Assembly: GCA_019321725.1 (NCBI GenBank)
Contig: CM033107.1
Span: 18,715,445 to 18,779,444 of the forward strand
Direction of reading: 5' to 3'
Source: Paulownia fortunei
Lineage: Eukaryota > Streptophyta > Magnoliopsida > Lamiales > Paulowniaceae
DNA length: 64,000 bases
How positions within the stretch are numbered: position 1 is the stretch's first letter; every line of letters begins with the position of its first letter. The position numbers were made by a program, and so were the translations under genes. Positions 9,696 to 21,465 of this stretch are shown here, piece after piece. A model generated the notes under the pieces. That model did no database searches. It saw nothing but the letters and a program-made list of their open reading frames with translations, and had not been told where the DNA came from.

Positions 9696-11803
9696 TATTG
9701 GGTTCTTGCAATCCTAAGAAACATTAACACAATGGAATTCAAATTTATTCACAACATGAAATAAATACTTAATGATAAGTTAATAAAAATAATCCCGGAA
9801 CCCTTCGCAATTATTGAGTTGTGTGTTTCCAATACCTATAGCGGAAAGTTTTAGAAACATTACCTTTTTTATTTCAATTGAAGACGATGACTGCAGCAAT
9901 TCAAATCATTCTCTCCATGAACCAATTCCCATGCTTGATCCAAACCCATTGCATTATAAAGATTCGCTTAGAGCCGCGAATGCCCACTCGCACTTATTCC
10001 CATGCTAGTACAATCTTGACTCAATAATTCTAACCTATGTATTGGTTTGATAGTTTGGAACAAGAATAACAATTGTTTTGGTGTTTGTCTTGATTCTATA
10101 CTCAACATGAAATTAAGAATCAAAATAATATACAAGTACGAGAGATGAGCGAATCTTAGCGGAGAAGGAAAATATAGATTTTTGGCTTACATGAAGAAAC
10201 AATTTTCTTCATCAATGGTGGCTTGTGTTGCATGAATTTTGCAGTCAAGATTGCCAAGAAATAATGTCCAAGATGGTGGAGAAGGTCTCATAATTTTCGG
10301 CCTTATGGAGATATAAATATCTTATCTACGTTTTATCAATATGGAATCCTTTCCTTATCCAACTTTCCTTGTGTTCACACCTAATGTTCAAACAAGGTAA
10401 GTCTTCTTTCATATAAAACTACTTCACCCTAATTAAATTAGGATTTGGACCCCATTCAATTTCTAATGGGCTTCCTACAAGCCCACACTCAATAGATCTA
10501 GACCCAATTAATTAATTAGGTCCAATTTAATTGATCTAATTAATTAAATTAATTCATCGAAAAAATTAGATAGGTCTACCATAACTAATTGATCCAATCA
10601 ATTAATTATTTGTTCCAACTTGGGTACCTAATCCAATTAGGTCAATTAATTAATCAGTATATTAATTGAACTCGTTCAACACTTGAATTAATTAAGCCCT
10701 ATTTAATTAATTATATTAATTTAACTAATCCATCCCTTGGACTACTTCTTAGGCAAGAAATAGAGTTGTTCGAGTTTGTGTTTGACCCCTTAGGTTAACC
10801 CATATGCTAGTGGCGTACTCACAACTCCTGTGACTATTAGCACAATTAGAATTATAATTGGTCAATTAATTAATCTTTTTAGAATTAAGTTATTAATTCG
10901 AAGAACCTTACCAATCATGTTTAGTATCCAGAAACAAGCCAAGAAGAACTAGACATTGGTAAAAAGGTAAGCCTTTTTAATTTGAATACGATATAAGTAT
11001 GGTCCTACTATCAACTAATCTCCTAATTAAGCCTAGCACGCAGATTATTAGTCGAAACCCTAATAGGATAGTTGTGTGTACCCATTCTTAATTTCATGAC
11101 TTCTTGATGGAATTAGAAAACTCTTTTTATAACTTTCATCCTACCTTGGCATAGGACTTGCAAGTCAAATACCATGGAAAACATAGGAGATTCACGTATT
11201 TTACCAGATATGTTGACGAATCTTTTGTTGCCCACTTATAAACCTCTATACACGAATATGATGTATCCAAAATATCCTCTTTGTGATTGTCTTGCAATCA
11301 GAGAATAAGTTAAAGTACACATGTTGTGTACTAAGTTATAATGGTGCCTCTAGTTAAAGGACTAATTCATGCACTATCGTAACGAAAGAAATTCCCAATT
11401 CGATAATTAATATTTCCTAGGGAATTTTCATGACAGTGTACTTATTCCCTAACAAGTACCCATATACATGCACTAGTGTCACAATATTGGTGCCCATGGA
11501 TCGAGGCGCCCTTCTTAGGGCCTCTATCATATCCACAAGCCTTTATGGGCTAGTTAATGTCTATTCCTAAGAAGCCCTCGAATTGGAACATTTTTAAGAT
11601 CATACTATAAAGGCATATTCCACGATCATCATCCCATGCACTACGATCCCCAATACCCGTATGTGATCTAAGGACTTTATCTAATTTTTATAAAGTAAAT
11701 TTAAGATGAAGATCTCTATTGATTGATATTAATTTGAAAAAGATTATTTTTACAAGAGTATAAAGACGATCAATCTAATTGGATCACGAGCACTACTCTA
11801 ACA
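9696..11803 (-). repeat. copia 3' LTR (-), ~2.1 kb
   Basis: The right edge is precise: CTCTAACA followed by the PPT complement ATCTCCCACTTTC. The left edge, TATTGGG, corresponds to the family end CCCAACA with one change. Inside are the AATTAATTAA-rich segments and the blocks near 11330-11480 shared with the LTRs at 32924, 40674 and 53309. The small open frames are chance. Confidence 0.75.
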
Positions 11804-11816
11804 ATCTCCCACTTTC
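11804..11816 (-). other. Polypurine tract (copia)
   Basis: It reads GAAAGTGGGAGAT on the minus strand, directly before the LTR start TGTTAGAG. Confidence 0.8.
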
Positions 11817-12300
11817 CCTAGAGACAATTATGGTTGTATTAAGGCCCATCTTTATAAGATACCCTTCAAATGCTACCTTAGGGGTTCAATTAGTTGGTCT
11901 ACTATATTCTACACCAAGGCAACTCATTCCACTTTGATGTTTCCTCTACCAATGATTTCCAAAATCATTTGGTATCGCCTCATTTGATTCTTGGATTTTT
12001 TGATGAGACCTTGGCTTCTTTGCTTGCACAATCACCTGATTATCATAGTACTTCAATATTAGATCAACAACAGTCTAAACTATATCCATTGCTTAGGATG
12101 AAGTTATGTATCCAAATAGTTTCTTTTGTATCAACGCATGCTGCAATGTATTCAACTTCAATGATGGAATCCATAGTTTGCTCAAGCTTAGAACTCTTCC
12201 AGCTAACCGCCCCACCGTATAAGGTGAACATAAATGTACATGTATACTTTGAGGTATCTACATTAGACTAAAAGCTAGATAAAATATTCCAGCTTTGCTT
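11817..12300 (-). pseudogene. copia RNase H remnant
   Basis: Homologous to 35142-35590 of the intact-ended element. The antisense text of the family's [11 protein letters not shown] and EAEYI regions (12140-12215) and of the YCDNN region (12020-12070) is recognisable, but frames are broken. The long + strand open frame here (11894-12271) is its antisense shadow. Confidence 0.7.
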
Positions 12301-13560
12301 CTCCATTACCATACTCCAAGAAGACATCTTTAATGCTTTGTTTGTACTTAAATTAATGGCTTTCAACAATTTCATATGAAATAAATCGATATTTGCTCAT
12401 GATACTTGGAGCATTTGTGATGTCACGTCTCCTATAGCGAATGCATAAAGTATGTGAGTCAATCTTTCTCTTTCCTCCAGAAGTCTTTAGGGATACAATC
12501 TTCAAAAGAGAAAAACCATGACACATAGTCAAGAATCTCTCTCTTGGATTATTCTATGCTAAACCCTTTTAGCACCTATAAATTTGGATTAAGGATAGTC
12601 AGAGCATCCTATTGGATCTATCTCTATAGATCTCAATTCATAATTCCTAGGATGTTTCTCCCAAAGCCCACATGGAGAGCTTAGTACTCTATAAGTCACA
12701 GTTAACTGCAATATTTCTACATCATCACAATGAGTTTAATATCATCAACATAAAACACAACAGACATCACTACACTCCTACTAATCTTCTTGTTCACACA
12801 TGGTTCATCCGAATTCTTAAGAAAAATCAAATAATTTGATTAATTTATCTAATTAAATGTTCCAACTTCAGAAAGCCATTTTCGAGTCCAAAAATAGAAC
12901 TCTGAAGATTGCAAAATTTTTGTTCGCTTTCTTTGTATATGAAGGCCTTAGGCATCTTCATAAAGATTTCTTTCTCAATGTCCCATTTGAAAAAATCAAT
13001 CCTCATATCCACCTGCTATATCCTACAGTTACAGTATATAGATACGGCTAGCAAAATTTGAACAGACTTTAGCATCATTTTTTGGTAAAAGATGTCCTCA
13101 ATAGAAAATACTTTAACTTTGAGTGTAACCTTTTGCTATCGATCGTGCATTATACGTCACCACCTCCCTTAATACTCTAATTTTATATTCTAAACCCAAT
13201 TGTAGCCAATGTGAACCATTCCCTCCTTTGGGTCCACAAAGGTCAATACCTTGTTGGAGTATATGGAGTCTATTTTGGATAGCATAACCCTTTGTCATCT
13301 TCTTGAATTGATGTCATACATCACTACTTCTTAATTCCTTAGATGAATATTTATAAAGATATCCTTATTGTTGCTCTCTAGCAAGAGGTCGCACATCTTA
13401 GGTGGCCTCGAGACCTTTTTGGATCTCTTTTGGAGATCGTATACTAGAAGTTAGTAATTCATTCATGCACACTACCTCTTATGGGATAAATTGCAGTTCT
13501 TGAACTCCTTCAAGTTTTATGATCTAGCCATTTATATTCAATAAGAACTTTTTTTCTCAA
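12301..13560 (-). pseudogene. copia reverse transcriptase remnant
   Basis: The YVDD catalytic box is intact (12741-12752, minus strand). The region upstream on the minus strand shows the SIAKGYTQS block near 13113-13140, and the Met-Ser-Met tract with NKV near 13250. The pre-RT linker with its RPP/ERY-like segment lies near 13390-13450. Many stops and frame changes separate them. RT of copia elements copies the RNA genome in cytoplasmic particles, and this copy cannot. Confidence 0.7.
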
Positions 13561-14270
13561 GAAGGTGGTATTCCTAAAAAAGGGTGTTTGTTTTGAGTTC
13601 ATTAATCTAGCCATTTCTAGGAAATCTTATAGCCATTTACATCAAATATAAAGGAGTGGTTTGCTCCATTTATTCCAAAAATATTGATTTGATCATCTTC
13701 TATTGAGATATGATTCACAAGTTGGCATCTCTTACAAACCTGAGAGGTCAAGCAAATGTGCCATCTTGTGACTTCTTTCTTGAAAGGCATGACCTAATCT
13801 AGCATATCACAAGTATTCACTAGTATGATTATCCAATTCTAGTATAGATCATTTGTCAATAGCAAAGACAATTAACTAATATTTTCATGATTCCATCTAG
13901 AGCTAAGTAAATAATTCCTATGGCTAATAATGCAACACTTTGCTTCATTTCCTAGCTTAAGGATCGTCCTACCTTAGTCTCTCTTTTCTTGTCATCTTCT
14001 ACAATCCCTTACAGAGATGGGATCATATCTGGTATCTAATAATTAAGAAAAATTATTAACATTAATGGTTGATTTCAACAAAGTCAAAACTTGAATTATA
14101 ACTATTTCTAATTCAAACAAGCAAGTCAATACTTGCACTTCCTCTTGTTAAGCGCCAAATAACTATATTGGTGATAAACATCTATCCTTTTGGACAGCTT
14201 GGGCGCCATTGATCCATTGAGTTTATTTGTGTGTCTAGATTAACCAACATGGAATCCATAGTGATAGCAA
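13561..14270 (-). pseudogene. copia integrase start, protease and gag tail, rearranged
   Basis: The minus strand shows PTCESYL near 13725, the Cys pair of the GAG-pre-integrase domain. The text then jumps within about 100 bases to the pre-RT linker, so the DDE core is deleted. Between 13850 and 14110 lies protease-like DNA matching 37880-38200. A degenerate zinc-knuckle tail (KRKCK) is at about 14125-14150. Confidence 0.55.
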
Positions 14271-15009
14271 TTATCTTAAGCAAGGTAGAAAAATAACCAT
14301 TTATTTAATTAATATCCATTTATGATTTAGTTTTTAGTTATAAATATTTTTTATTATTTTATTTGAATTCCATCACCCTCATCATGGAACGTTGAGAAAT
14401 CTAATTTCCTAAGATTGAAGTTCAATTTACGTAGTCATACACCCAAATGCTATGAGCCCATTTGAAAAACACAAAAGGTAGATAATGTATTGTCAATTGC
14501 ATCCCTATGCAACCTTCAAGCTATTTCACCTTACCTTTCCCATCTAGTCCAATGTGATGAGCCTATACGGTACTCAATATCAAGATGGACCAATAAAATA
14601 TTCATGTGAATGAAATCCCTAATGTCTCACAACTTGTGGCCAACATCTAGATGCCCCCGTTCTATGAGCATTACAATATTTAGCAGTGATCACAACTTAC
14701 CTTACTTAGCAGATCCTAAAACTCGTGGCCATTGCACTATGCTTAGTAGCATCACATGTCATTACTTATGATGAAAAGCATGGATTATTGGGCCTCGCCC
14801 AATATTGTCCACTTTCACTTGATCTAAAGCAATTTAAGGTTTTAGACTTAAAAATAATTTCAATTAAGGGAGACACACGCATTTGTTTATCATGCAAGGT
14901 CTCTTATTATGATTATCTTATTTAATATTATCTATCCTATTGATGGAAAGCAAAGTGAAACATCATAAGGCATACATTAAACAACCACAACATGCATCAT
15001 ATACACTTA
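14271..15009 (-). other. copia leader remnant
   Basis: It aligns with the leader of the 32924-42900 element (39010-39420). Shared landmarks are the GAATTCCATCACCC segment, the phrases around 'ATGAGCCCAT' and the 'CCTCAAG/CCTTCAAG' block. No gene is seen: the open frame at 14725-14925 has no match. Confidence 0.6.
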
Positions 15010-15039
15010 CGTGAGTAGTTGCACCTATATCGACCCCCC

Positions 15040-15630
15040 AACTATGACTAGGTGCTAGAACTAAATTAACTTCTTGACAAAATAAATTGAGAAGTTTAAC
15101 CCCTTTTGCAAGGAATTTAGTATGTTTGGGACATTCCTCTACAAATATCTAGTCTTTTTGCAGAAAAAATAGGCAACAACCTTCTCATATTTCTATTGTA
15201 CCTTAACTTGTGAAGTCCCATTGTCTAAAGCTTTTCTTTGCATCATCCTCCTTTTCTTTTTGGAAATAGTATCATGAGACAAATAATCTAAGTGAGCATT
15301 TTTCACAATACACTCCCATATATTCCCTATGCCATTATATTGCAATGAAATGAGTTTAGGCAGAATTCTCTTATTTCGACCTTTTCAGTTCTAACTAATT
15401 GGTCTGTTATTTGGCTCACGAATTTCTTACCATCACCCTCCTCAAGAATTGTGCCCCTAATGGTATCGAGAATTGAATCCTTCAAGATCATAAGACTTAT
15501 GCAGCTAGAATGCTCCCACTTTTCATGATTAACCCTCTGGTCAACAATACTTTCACTAATAGGGGCGGGAAGTTTGTCAATCCTAATTGCATAGTCAAGA
15601 TCATACATCCAAGCATAATGGCATTATGCT
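15040..15630 (-). pseudogene. copia gag (UBN2-type), second family
   Basis: The minus-strand frame at 15327-15608 matches the gag N-terminal domain of another copia family: DLDYAIRIDKLPAP, then the HEKWEHSS segment and the SILDTIRGTI helix. Upstream, the IMLG segment lies in another frame. Downstream (15100-15180) a zinc-knuckle-like stretch (FFCKKTRYL) is followed by PNILNSLQKG. It still has the Cys-Lys-Lys part but lacks the other metal ligands. It is broken by frameshifts. Confidence 0.75.
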
Positions 15631-16820
15631 CTTTTTATTTATTAAAAATATATACCATTAAGTGGTGGAATATTACTACAACTGGCAGTAATATAAGATG
15701 TAATAACTGGATGCATAACAAACCACATACTCACAATAAATAATAATATGGACCTTTGAATAAACTATCCCATATCTTTAGTGATATACACAAACTCAAA
15801 TATATTATCATGTAAAGCTAATCTCCAAAAACACACATTATAGTAAATAAACCACTAAAGGCCTTTATGAGATACCTTGCACAACATTGATATTTAATCT
15901 TTGGACAAAATATTATTTAGTCTTAGAGGTTGACTAAGTCCACTTTTATGATCCAATAATGAGCTAAAATTGTAAGTTAGAATCCAACTTTATTTGAAAT
16001 CAAACCTAAATGGCCAAATCAAGACATAAAATTCCAGATCAATTGAATTTAAAGTTAAAAAATTAGGTCTAAAATAAATTTTAAATTTAAGCCCAAAGAA
16101 AAATAGGCCCAAATTAAACCCTAGAATTGTTTCTTTCTCCTTTAGCAACCCTTTCCTAAACCCACCATCTAATTTTGCCGCCCAGTCCCATCTACCGCCG
16201 CCTAACCTCCACCACTTAGAAAGAGTCCATCAAACCACCCAACCAATCGTTAACTACCACCACAATGGGCAACGTGAAGAACATCAAAAAAGCCTTAAAG
16301 GGAACAATCTAACACTATTTTCTTTAAGTTGCCTCAACTTCATGGTTGTGAGGGATAAGGGTTTGCTCCTGCTATTTTAGTAGTGAGGAGAAAATTGTGG
16401 TGTGGGTTATTAATGTTTGTAGGTTTGACTACCACTAGTAGAAAGCTTTATGGTCGCTGTCTACCATCGAAATGAAAACTAAAAAGGGGGTTGTGGGCCT
16501 GTGGTGTTGGATTTGGTTTGGGGTAGTTACTGGATAACAATGGCGGTGATCCAGGGGGAAGGGGGCTTGCGGCCGCGAATAAACTAGATAGCTACCACCT
16601 CTACCTTTTGTCTTCTTAGGTTGGGCAGTCATGACACTAGACGACCGTCTATCCTATTATCGCTAATGCTATTGTCCTCACCCTTAACTAGAATTCCCCA
16701 AATTTTGTAACATTAATTTCATAAATTGTTTCTCGAATTGATTTTCAATAGAAAATATTATTTCACTCAAAGTAATTATCAAAAGAAAAACATAATTTTC
16801 TTGATGATCTAATATGACTT
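15631..16820 (-). other. Leader of the second copia family
   Basis: Non-coding between gag and PBS. It includes a C-rich stretch (16140-16260, minus strand G-rich) and a GC-richer block at 16540-16620. The open frame at 16435-16632 has no recognisable domain. Confidence 0.5.
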
Positions 16821-16832
16821 GCTCTGATACCA
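16821..16832 (-). other. PBS, initiator Met-tRNA type
   Basis: Reads TGGTATCAGAGC on the minus strand, a perfect copia primer site, two bases from the LTR end. Confidence 0.9.
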
Positions 16833-16834
16833 CT

Positions 16835-17340
16835 TGTTAAAAATTAAACATAAAATATGTTTATAAATTTTAGGGTGGGGAAATTTAATCACCAAATAAG
16901 ATCTCATATTGAATCAATCAAGGAATTGAATATTAAATCGAAAGTGTACCTGAATTCACTGCAATCCAGAATTTCCTCGGCTTTCAATCTTGAAGAAATT
17001 AGAAGGTTAAGTATTTCAACTTTAAAAAAATTGTCATACTTTTAGTTTTAGTTTTCTCATTGATAGGATACGGGAAAACAACAGTATATATATATATATA
17101 TATATATTTAGACTGAGGATGATAACCTAGTATTGTATCATGTTTATTTTATTAAACCCATCATAATAAATGAAATAAAATACTATGATCTTGACAAATT
17201 AAAATCTATACCAATACATAAAGAAGTGTCTAAGGCCCAATATTTTGTTTACTTAATTGATCATGTCAAAATAGACTTTAATAACATTACTCAATCATTA
17301 GACAATATACAATATAAAATATGTTAATATGTTGACCAAT
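16835..17340 (-). repeat. copia LTR of second family, partial
   Basis: The LTR end TGTTAAAAATT (plus strand) adjoins the PBS. How far it extends is unclear, and I set the limit arbitrarily at the end of the AT-rich stretch. It contains a (TA)12 microsatellite at 17085-17108. The two ~60-codon open frames are not convincing. Confidence 0.45.
17085..17108. repeat. (TA)n microsatellite
   Basis: An uninterrupted TA run of about 12 units. Confidence 0.95.
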
Positions 17341-18239
17341 TAAACAAATTCCAAAATTGGCTTGTTCTTATTTTGTAGTTCTTTGTCCATTATACCACCT
17401 GTCTGCAGTAATCTGATTATAAGTTGAAGCCTCCAACTCTAAGAATTGCTGCATGTCTAGAGTGTAATTTCCAAATTACCATAAACTAAAAACTAGGATG
17501 AGAAATAGTTGAAGGTCTATCCTAATTCTTTATCATTACTTGTAAAGATGATATCATGTTTAAAACATTGCGAGGAAATGAGAAAATGGTCAATCATCTT
17601 TCTGAGGACTCTGGGAAGTCATTGTCCATGGTGTAGATTCTAAGCAGGTTGAGAACCTAAATAGCCCTTAAAGGCATCTTGAATTTTAACTAAAGCTAAC
17701 TCAGTGGGATGACTTATTTATGGCATTTGAAATAACGTTCGCAAAGACATGTTTTTCGATTTACTCAATATATGGCATTTGAAATGACACTTGCAAAGAC
17801 GTGTTTTTTGATTTACTCACTTTTGAAACATCAATCATGCGTAACTTACCTATAAATTCTTAGAACGTAATTCATGTCTTGATTATGTGCATACTTTCAT
17901 TTGAAATATTTCCAAGTGTTGGATTTTATTTCAAGAAATATAATTCTAGAGATTATTTCTCTTTGAGTAAGAACTTTTTCCTCCTACAAGTCATCTATAT
18001 ATTATAAAACATTGATATTGAGACTATCATCATTACAGCCACGTATGTGTGCACATGAACGGCCTAATTGAGTTCAAATTTTTGCCATGTGTTAGAATTA
18101 CTTTCTGAAGATTTTGATGATAACTAAATTGAATGTTTTGGACCTTTTTATCTAATACAAAATAATTATAAGAGTTGTTTTCAAAGTAGAAAAGCAAAAC
18201 AAAACATCAGAGAAGATCAATTTAGAGTGCTATAAGCAT
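17341..18239. other. Unassigned stretch
   Basis: No gene is seen. It contains a 52-bp tandem duplication (17721-17824). From 18090 there is a TGTTAGAATT start followed by a GAAGATTTTGATGATAAC segment, which resembles the start of another copia LTR, cut by the LTR that begins at 18240. Confidence 0.5.
17721..17824. repeat. 52-bp tandem duplication
   Basis: Two units starting TGGCATTTGAAAT at 17721 and 17773. They differ at roughly eight to ten positions, mostly transitions. Confidence 0.85.
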
Positions 18240-20187
18240 TGTTGGGTTTGCAAAATCGAGGGATTAAGCATATTGAAAATTTGAAAATTTAGAAATGCAA
18301 TAAACTTTTTCCAACATGTAGTCCTGGATTTGATAGGATTATTTGGTTCACACCATGATATTTTGTTTAATTAAAAATAAACATTTTTGTGATTATATAT
18401 TTATAAGCACTCATGTTGATATAAGGTATGAAACAATTGGAATTGTTATCCTCCTCACGAACTGTTTGAAGGAATCCCAAAATTGATTCAAATCTTTGCC
18501 CAGGATTAGAAACTTGATTTGTTGTAGGAATCCAAATGTCTTTCTTCTGACGATATCCACACAACGAGTAAGACCACAATTTAATATCTATACTAGAAGA
18601 AATTAAAAATTCTTATTTCTAATCTTGAATTTTGGGTGTGAGGATTAATGACAATATCAAATCAAAAGGTTAAGAACCAATTTATAGAACAAGAACTAGA
18701 GAGAAAAATAAGCAAAAGGGGCATGTATAACCTTTTTCACAAGGGGGCGAAATTTGTATTGCTTCACAAGCATTTCTTAATTTTATCTCTATCTCAAGAT
18801 ATGTCTTTGATTACTTTTCTATTTTGACTCAATGTCTTAATTGATTTTTATCTAAAACATAGAGTCTTTAATTCATAATTAAAGACTCCCAATGAGCCTC
18901 TCTAATAGGTTCATTAACCTTGGGGCTTACTTATTAATTAATCTCTATAAATTAATTAAATACAATAAATTGGTTCCATTAGACCACCTAAATAAAAGGC
19001 CCAATATAGATAATCTCATTATTTATAATAGTTAAATTAATTTAAGCCTTTAAATTAATTGAAGATACATTAATATATTGATCCAATCAATTAATTAATT
19101 ACTTTCGAAGAGCTCTTAATCTTTATTAGGTCTAATTATATAATCTTATTATTTAATTGAATGAATTAATTCAAAATTTTAAATTAATTCTAGCTTCAAG
19201 TTAATTAATCTCCATTAACTAACTTGATCCAACTCCTTCTATAATATTCTAGATAGAAGTGATTTATCTTATTTTGTGTATGACTCCATTAGGTTCATAT
19301 TTGAACTAGCAGTAGGTTTGCAACTATTGCAGCTTTCTGAATATATAAACAAATATATTCATGTTAACTAATATAATTAATTAATTTGTATTGTAATTAA
19401 CTCCTTAATTGTAAGAATCTCACAAGTCAAGGGAATTACCTAATAATGCATATTGACTACCCAGACTTAGATGAATTAGCAAGCGAACCTATTTCTAATA
19501 TGAGTACCATGCAAGTCCGGTCCTTCAATCAACTAATCTTCTAATTAAGTCTAGGATAAGAATTATTAGTCAAAATCCTTATTAACTTAAAAACTATGAT
19601 TCCATTACTACTCACATTGACTCGTGATGAATCATTAGAAAATCCTCGTCTAATATTCATCATGTTTCATGCATTCAAGAAGTACATCAAAGCACATGAT
19701 GTATTGTACAAGACTACCATAGTACCTTAAGTCGAAGAACTAATTCACATACTATTGTAACTAAAAAATTCTCATTGGACGAACAACGTTTCCAATTGAA
19801 AATTTTCCACGGGCCTGTTTGATGTACTAGTTTCTCAACAAGTACCTACAAATATGTACTAGCGTCACTAGGCCGATGCTTATAGAATGTGATATCCTTC
19901 ATACGAGCATGTATTGTGTGATCGAGTTTAACAGGCTTATTGATGTCCCATCTTAATGAACCCTCATCTCAAAACTAATTTAAAATCAAAGTCATAGAGG
20001 TATATTCCATGATTTCCATTATATGTGTAACCATCCACATAGCTATATATGGTATAGGGACTTTATCTAATTGCTTAAGTGCAATTATAGATAAAAAGTG
20101 CTAGTTTTGTTAATATATTTCAAACAAGATTGTCTATTGCAAAAGTATAAGAGCGGAGTAATTAGCATGTCGGGCACTATTCTAACA
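18240..20187 (-). repeat. copia 3' LTR (-), ~1.95 kb
   Basis: The left end TGTTGGGTTTGC and right end TCTAACA are the family termini in reverse, and the right end abuts the PPT. It has the same internal landmarks as the other long copia LTRs. Confidence 0.8.
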
Positions 20188-20203
20188 ATCTCCCACTTGC
20201 CCT
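20188..20203 (-). other. Polypurine tract (copia)
   Basis: Reads GGCAAGTGGGAGAT on the minus strand next to the LTR. Confidence 0.8.
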
Positions 20204-20690
20204 AGAGTCAATTTCCTAGTATCTTAGACTTATCTTCCCAAAATGATCATCTAATACTATTTGCCCTAGGGGTCTAGCAAGTGGATTCACTATGTTTTTC
20301 TATCGAGGCAACTCATTCCACTATATGGTCACTTGTACCAATGATTACTAAAATCAAATAGTATACTTCATTAAGTTCTTGGATCTATGATGAGATTTTG
20401 GATCTTTTTCTTGTGCAATTACCCTATTGTTATCACAGTAGACATGTGCTAGATCAACAACAATTAGAACTACAACCAACCCATGGTTGAAGTTGCTGAT
20501 CCAAACACCTTTCTTCACATCATTATATGTAGCAATATATTCAATCTTTGTGGTGGAATCCACGATCATATAAAGGTTGGAACTCCTTCCAGCTGACCGT
20601 CTATTGTTTAGGATAAACATAATTCTCGATAATGGCTCAAGTTATCTACTTTGGACTAAAAGGTAGATACATCATTCCAGCTTCAATTCT
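20204..20690 (-). pseudogene. copia RNase H remnant
   Basis: The open frame at 20354-20620 (minus) carries the family's RNase H blocks: GRSSNLYMIVDSTTKIEYIA corresponds to the SKQ...TEAEYI region, and YCDNNRVIAQEKDP retains the YCDNN Asp. The first catalytic segment and the C-terminal tail are in other frames. The Glu of TEAEY is present as TKIEY. Confidence 0.8.
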
Positions 20691-21460
20691 CCATTTCCAT
20701 ACTTTAAGAGGACATTTTCTTTGCTTCACAAGCACCTAAAAGATCTTCTCTATGGCTTCCAATACATTTCACATGAAATAGACTGATATTTGCTCGTGAC
20801 ACTCTGGGCATTGTGATATCACATCTCATACATAGATTTACGTACATTATGTTTTCTAGATAGATCTTTTCTCTTTCCTTTAGAATTTATTGGGGACATA
20901 AACTTTGAAAGAGAAAACTTATGACTCATAGGCACGAATCTTATCTAGGATTCCTCAATGCTAAACCTTTTTACCATCTATGAACATGGATTTAGGATAG
21001 TCCAACCATCATTTTAGATCTAAATCCCAATCTCTAGGATGTTTTCCCAAATCTCTTGTGGAGAACTTAGTAGATAACAAGTTTAAGTTGACTATAACAT
21101 TTCTACACCATCACCATGAGTGGAAAGTTATCAAACACAATAAGCTCTACTACACTCCCACTAACCTTCTTATACACTCTTAGTCCATTTGTATTTCTAA
21201 AGGAATCAAACCATTTGATTAACTCAACAAATTGAATAGTCCAACTTCAAAAAGTACGTTTTGAGTCTATTAGTGGACTTTTGACTCTTACATACCTTTT
21301 GCTTGCATCGATGGGATATAAGCGCCTCAGGCTGCTTGATATAAATCTTCTTCTCAATACCCTTATTAAGAAAGGCGGTCTCCACACATATTTCCATATC
21401 TTAGTATTCCTAATACATAAATATGTCTAGTAAAATACCATTAGACATTAACATTACAAC
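20691..21460 (-). pseudogene. copia RT, C-terminal part
   Basis: It matches 35600-36420 of the intact-ended element. The YxDD region (about 21110-21150) is altered: the text reads VSGSVVELIVFDNF, so the box is destroyed. The left boundary with RNase H is approximate. Confidence 0.65.
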
Positions 21461-21465
21461 TGGTA
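21461..21465. repeat. Target-site duplication TGGTA, left copy
   Basis: An identical pentamer lies at 24350-24354, on the other side of the solo LTR. Confidence 0.9.

Larger units (their letters stand above)
9696..15000 (-). mobile_element. Decayed copia element (-) with one LTR
   Basis: Order on the minus strand: leader remnant (15000-14290), almost no gag, zinc-knuckle remnant, protease remnant, integrase start, then pre-RT linker, RT, RNase H, PPT and 3' LTR. The 5' LTR and PBS of this family are missing: at about 15000 it joins a different copia gag. Relative to the 32924-42900 element, most of gag and the integrase core are deleted. Confidence 0.75.

Noticed and set aside
11894..12271. 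125-codon + strand open frame
   Set aside because: It is the antisense of copia RNase H on the minus strand.
16821..16832. tRNA-Met gene
   Set aside because: Only 12 bases match, exactly the primer binding length; there is no cloverleaf. The same applies at 8415, 30628, 40661 and 53091.
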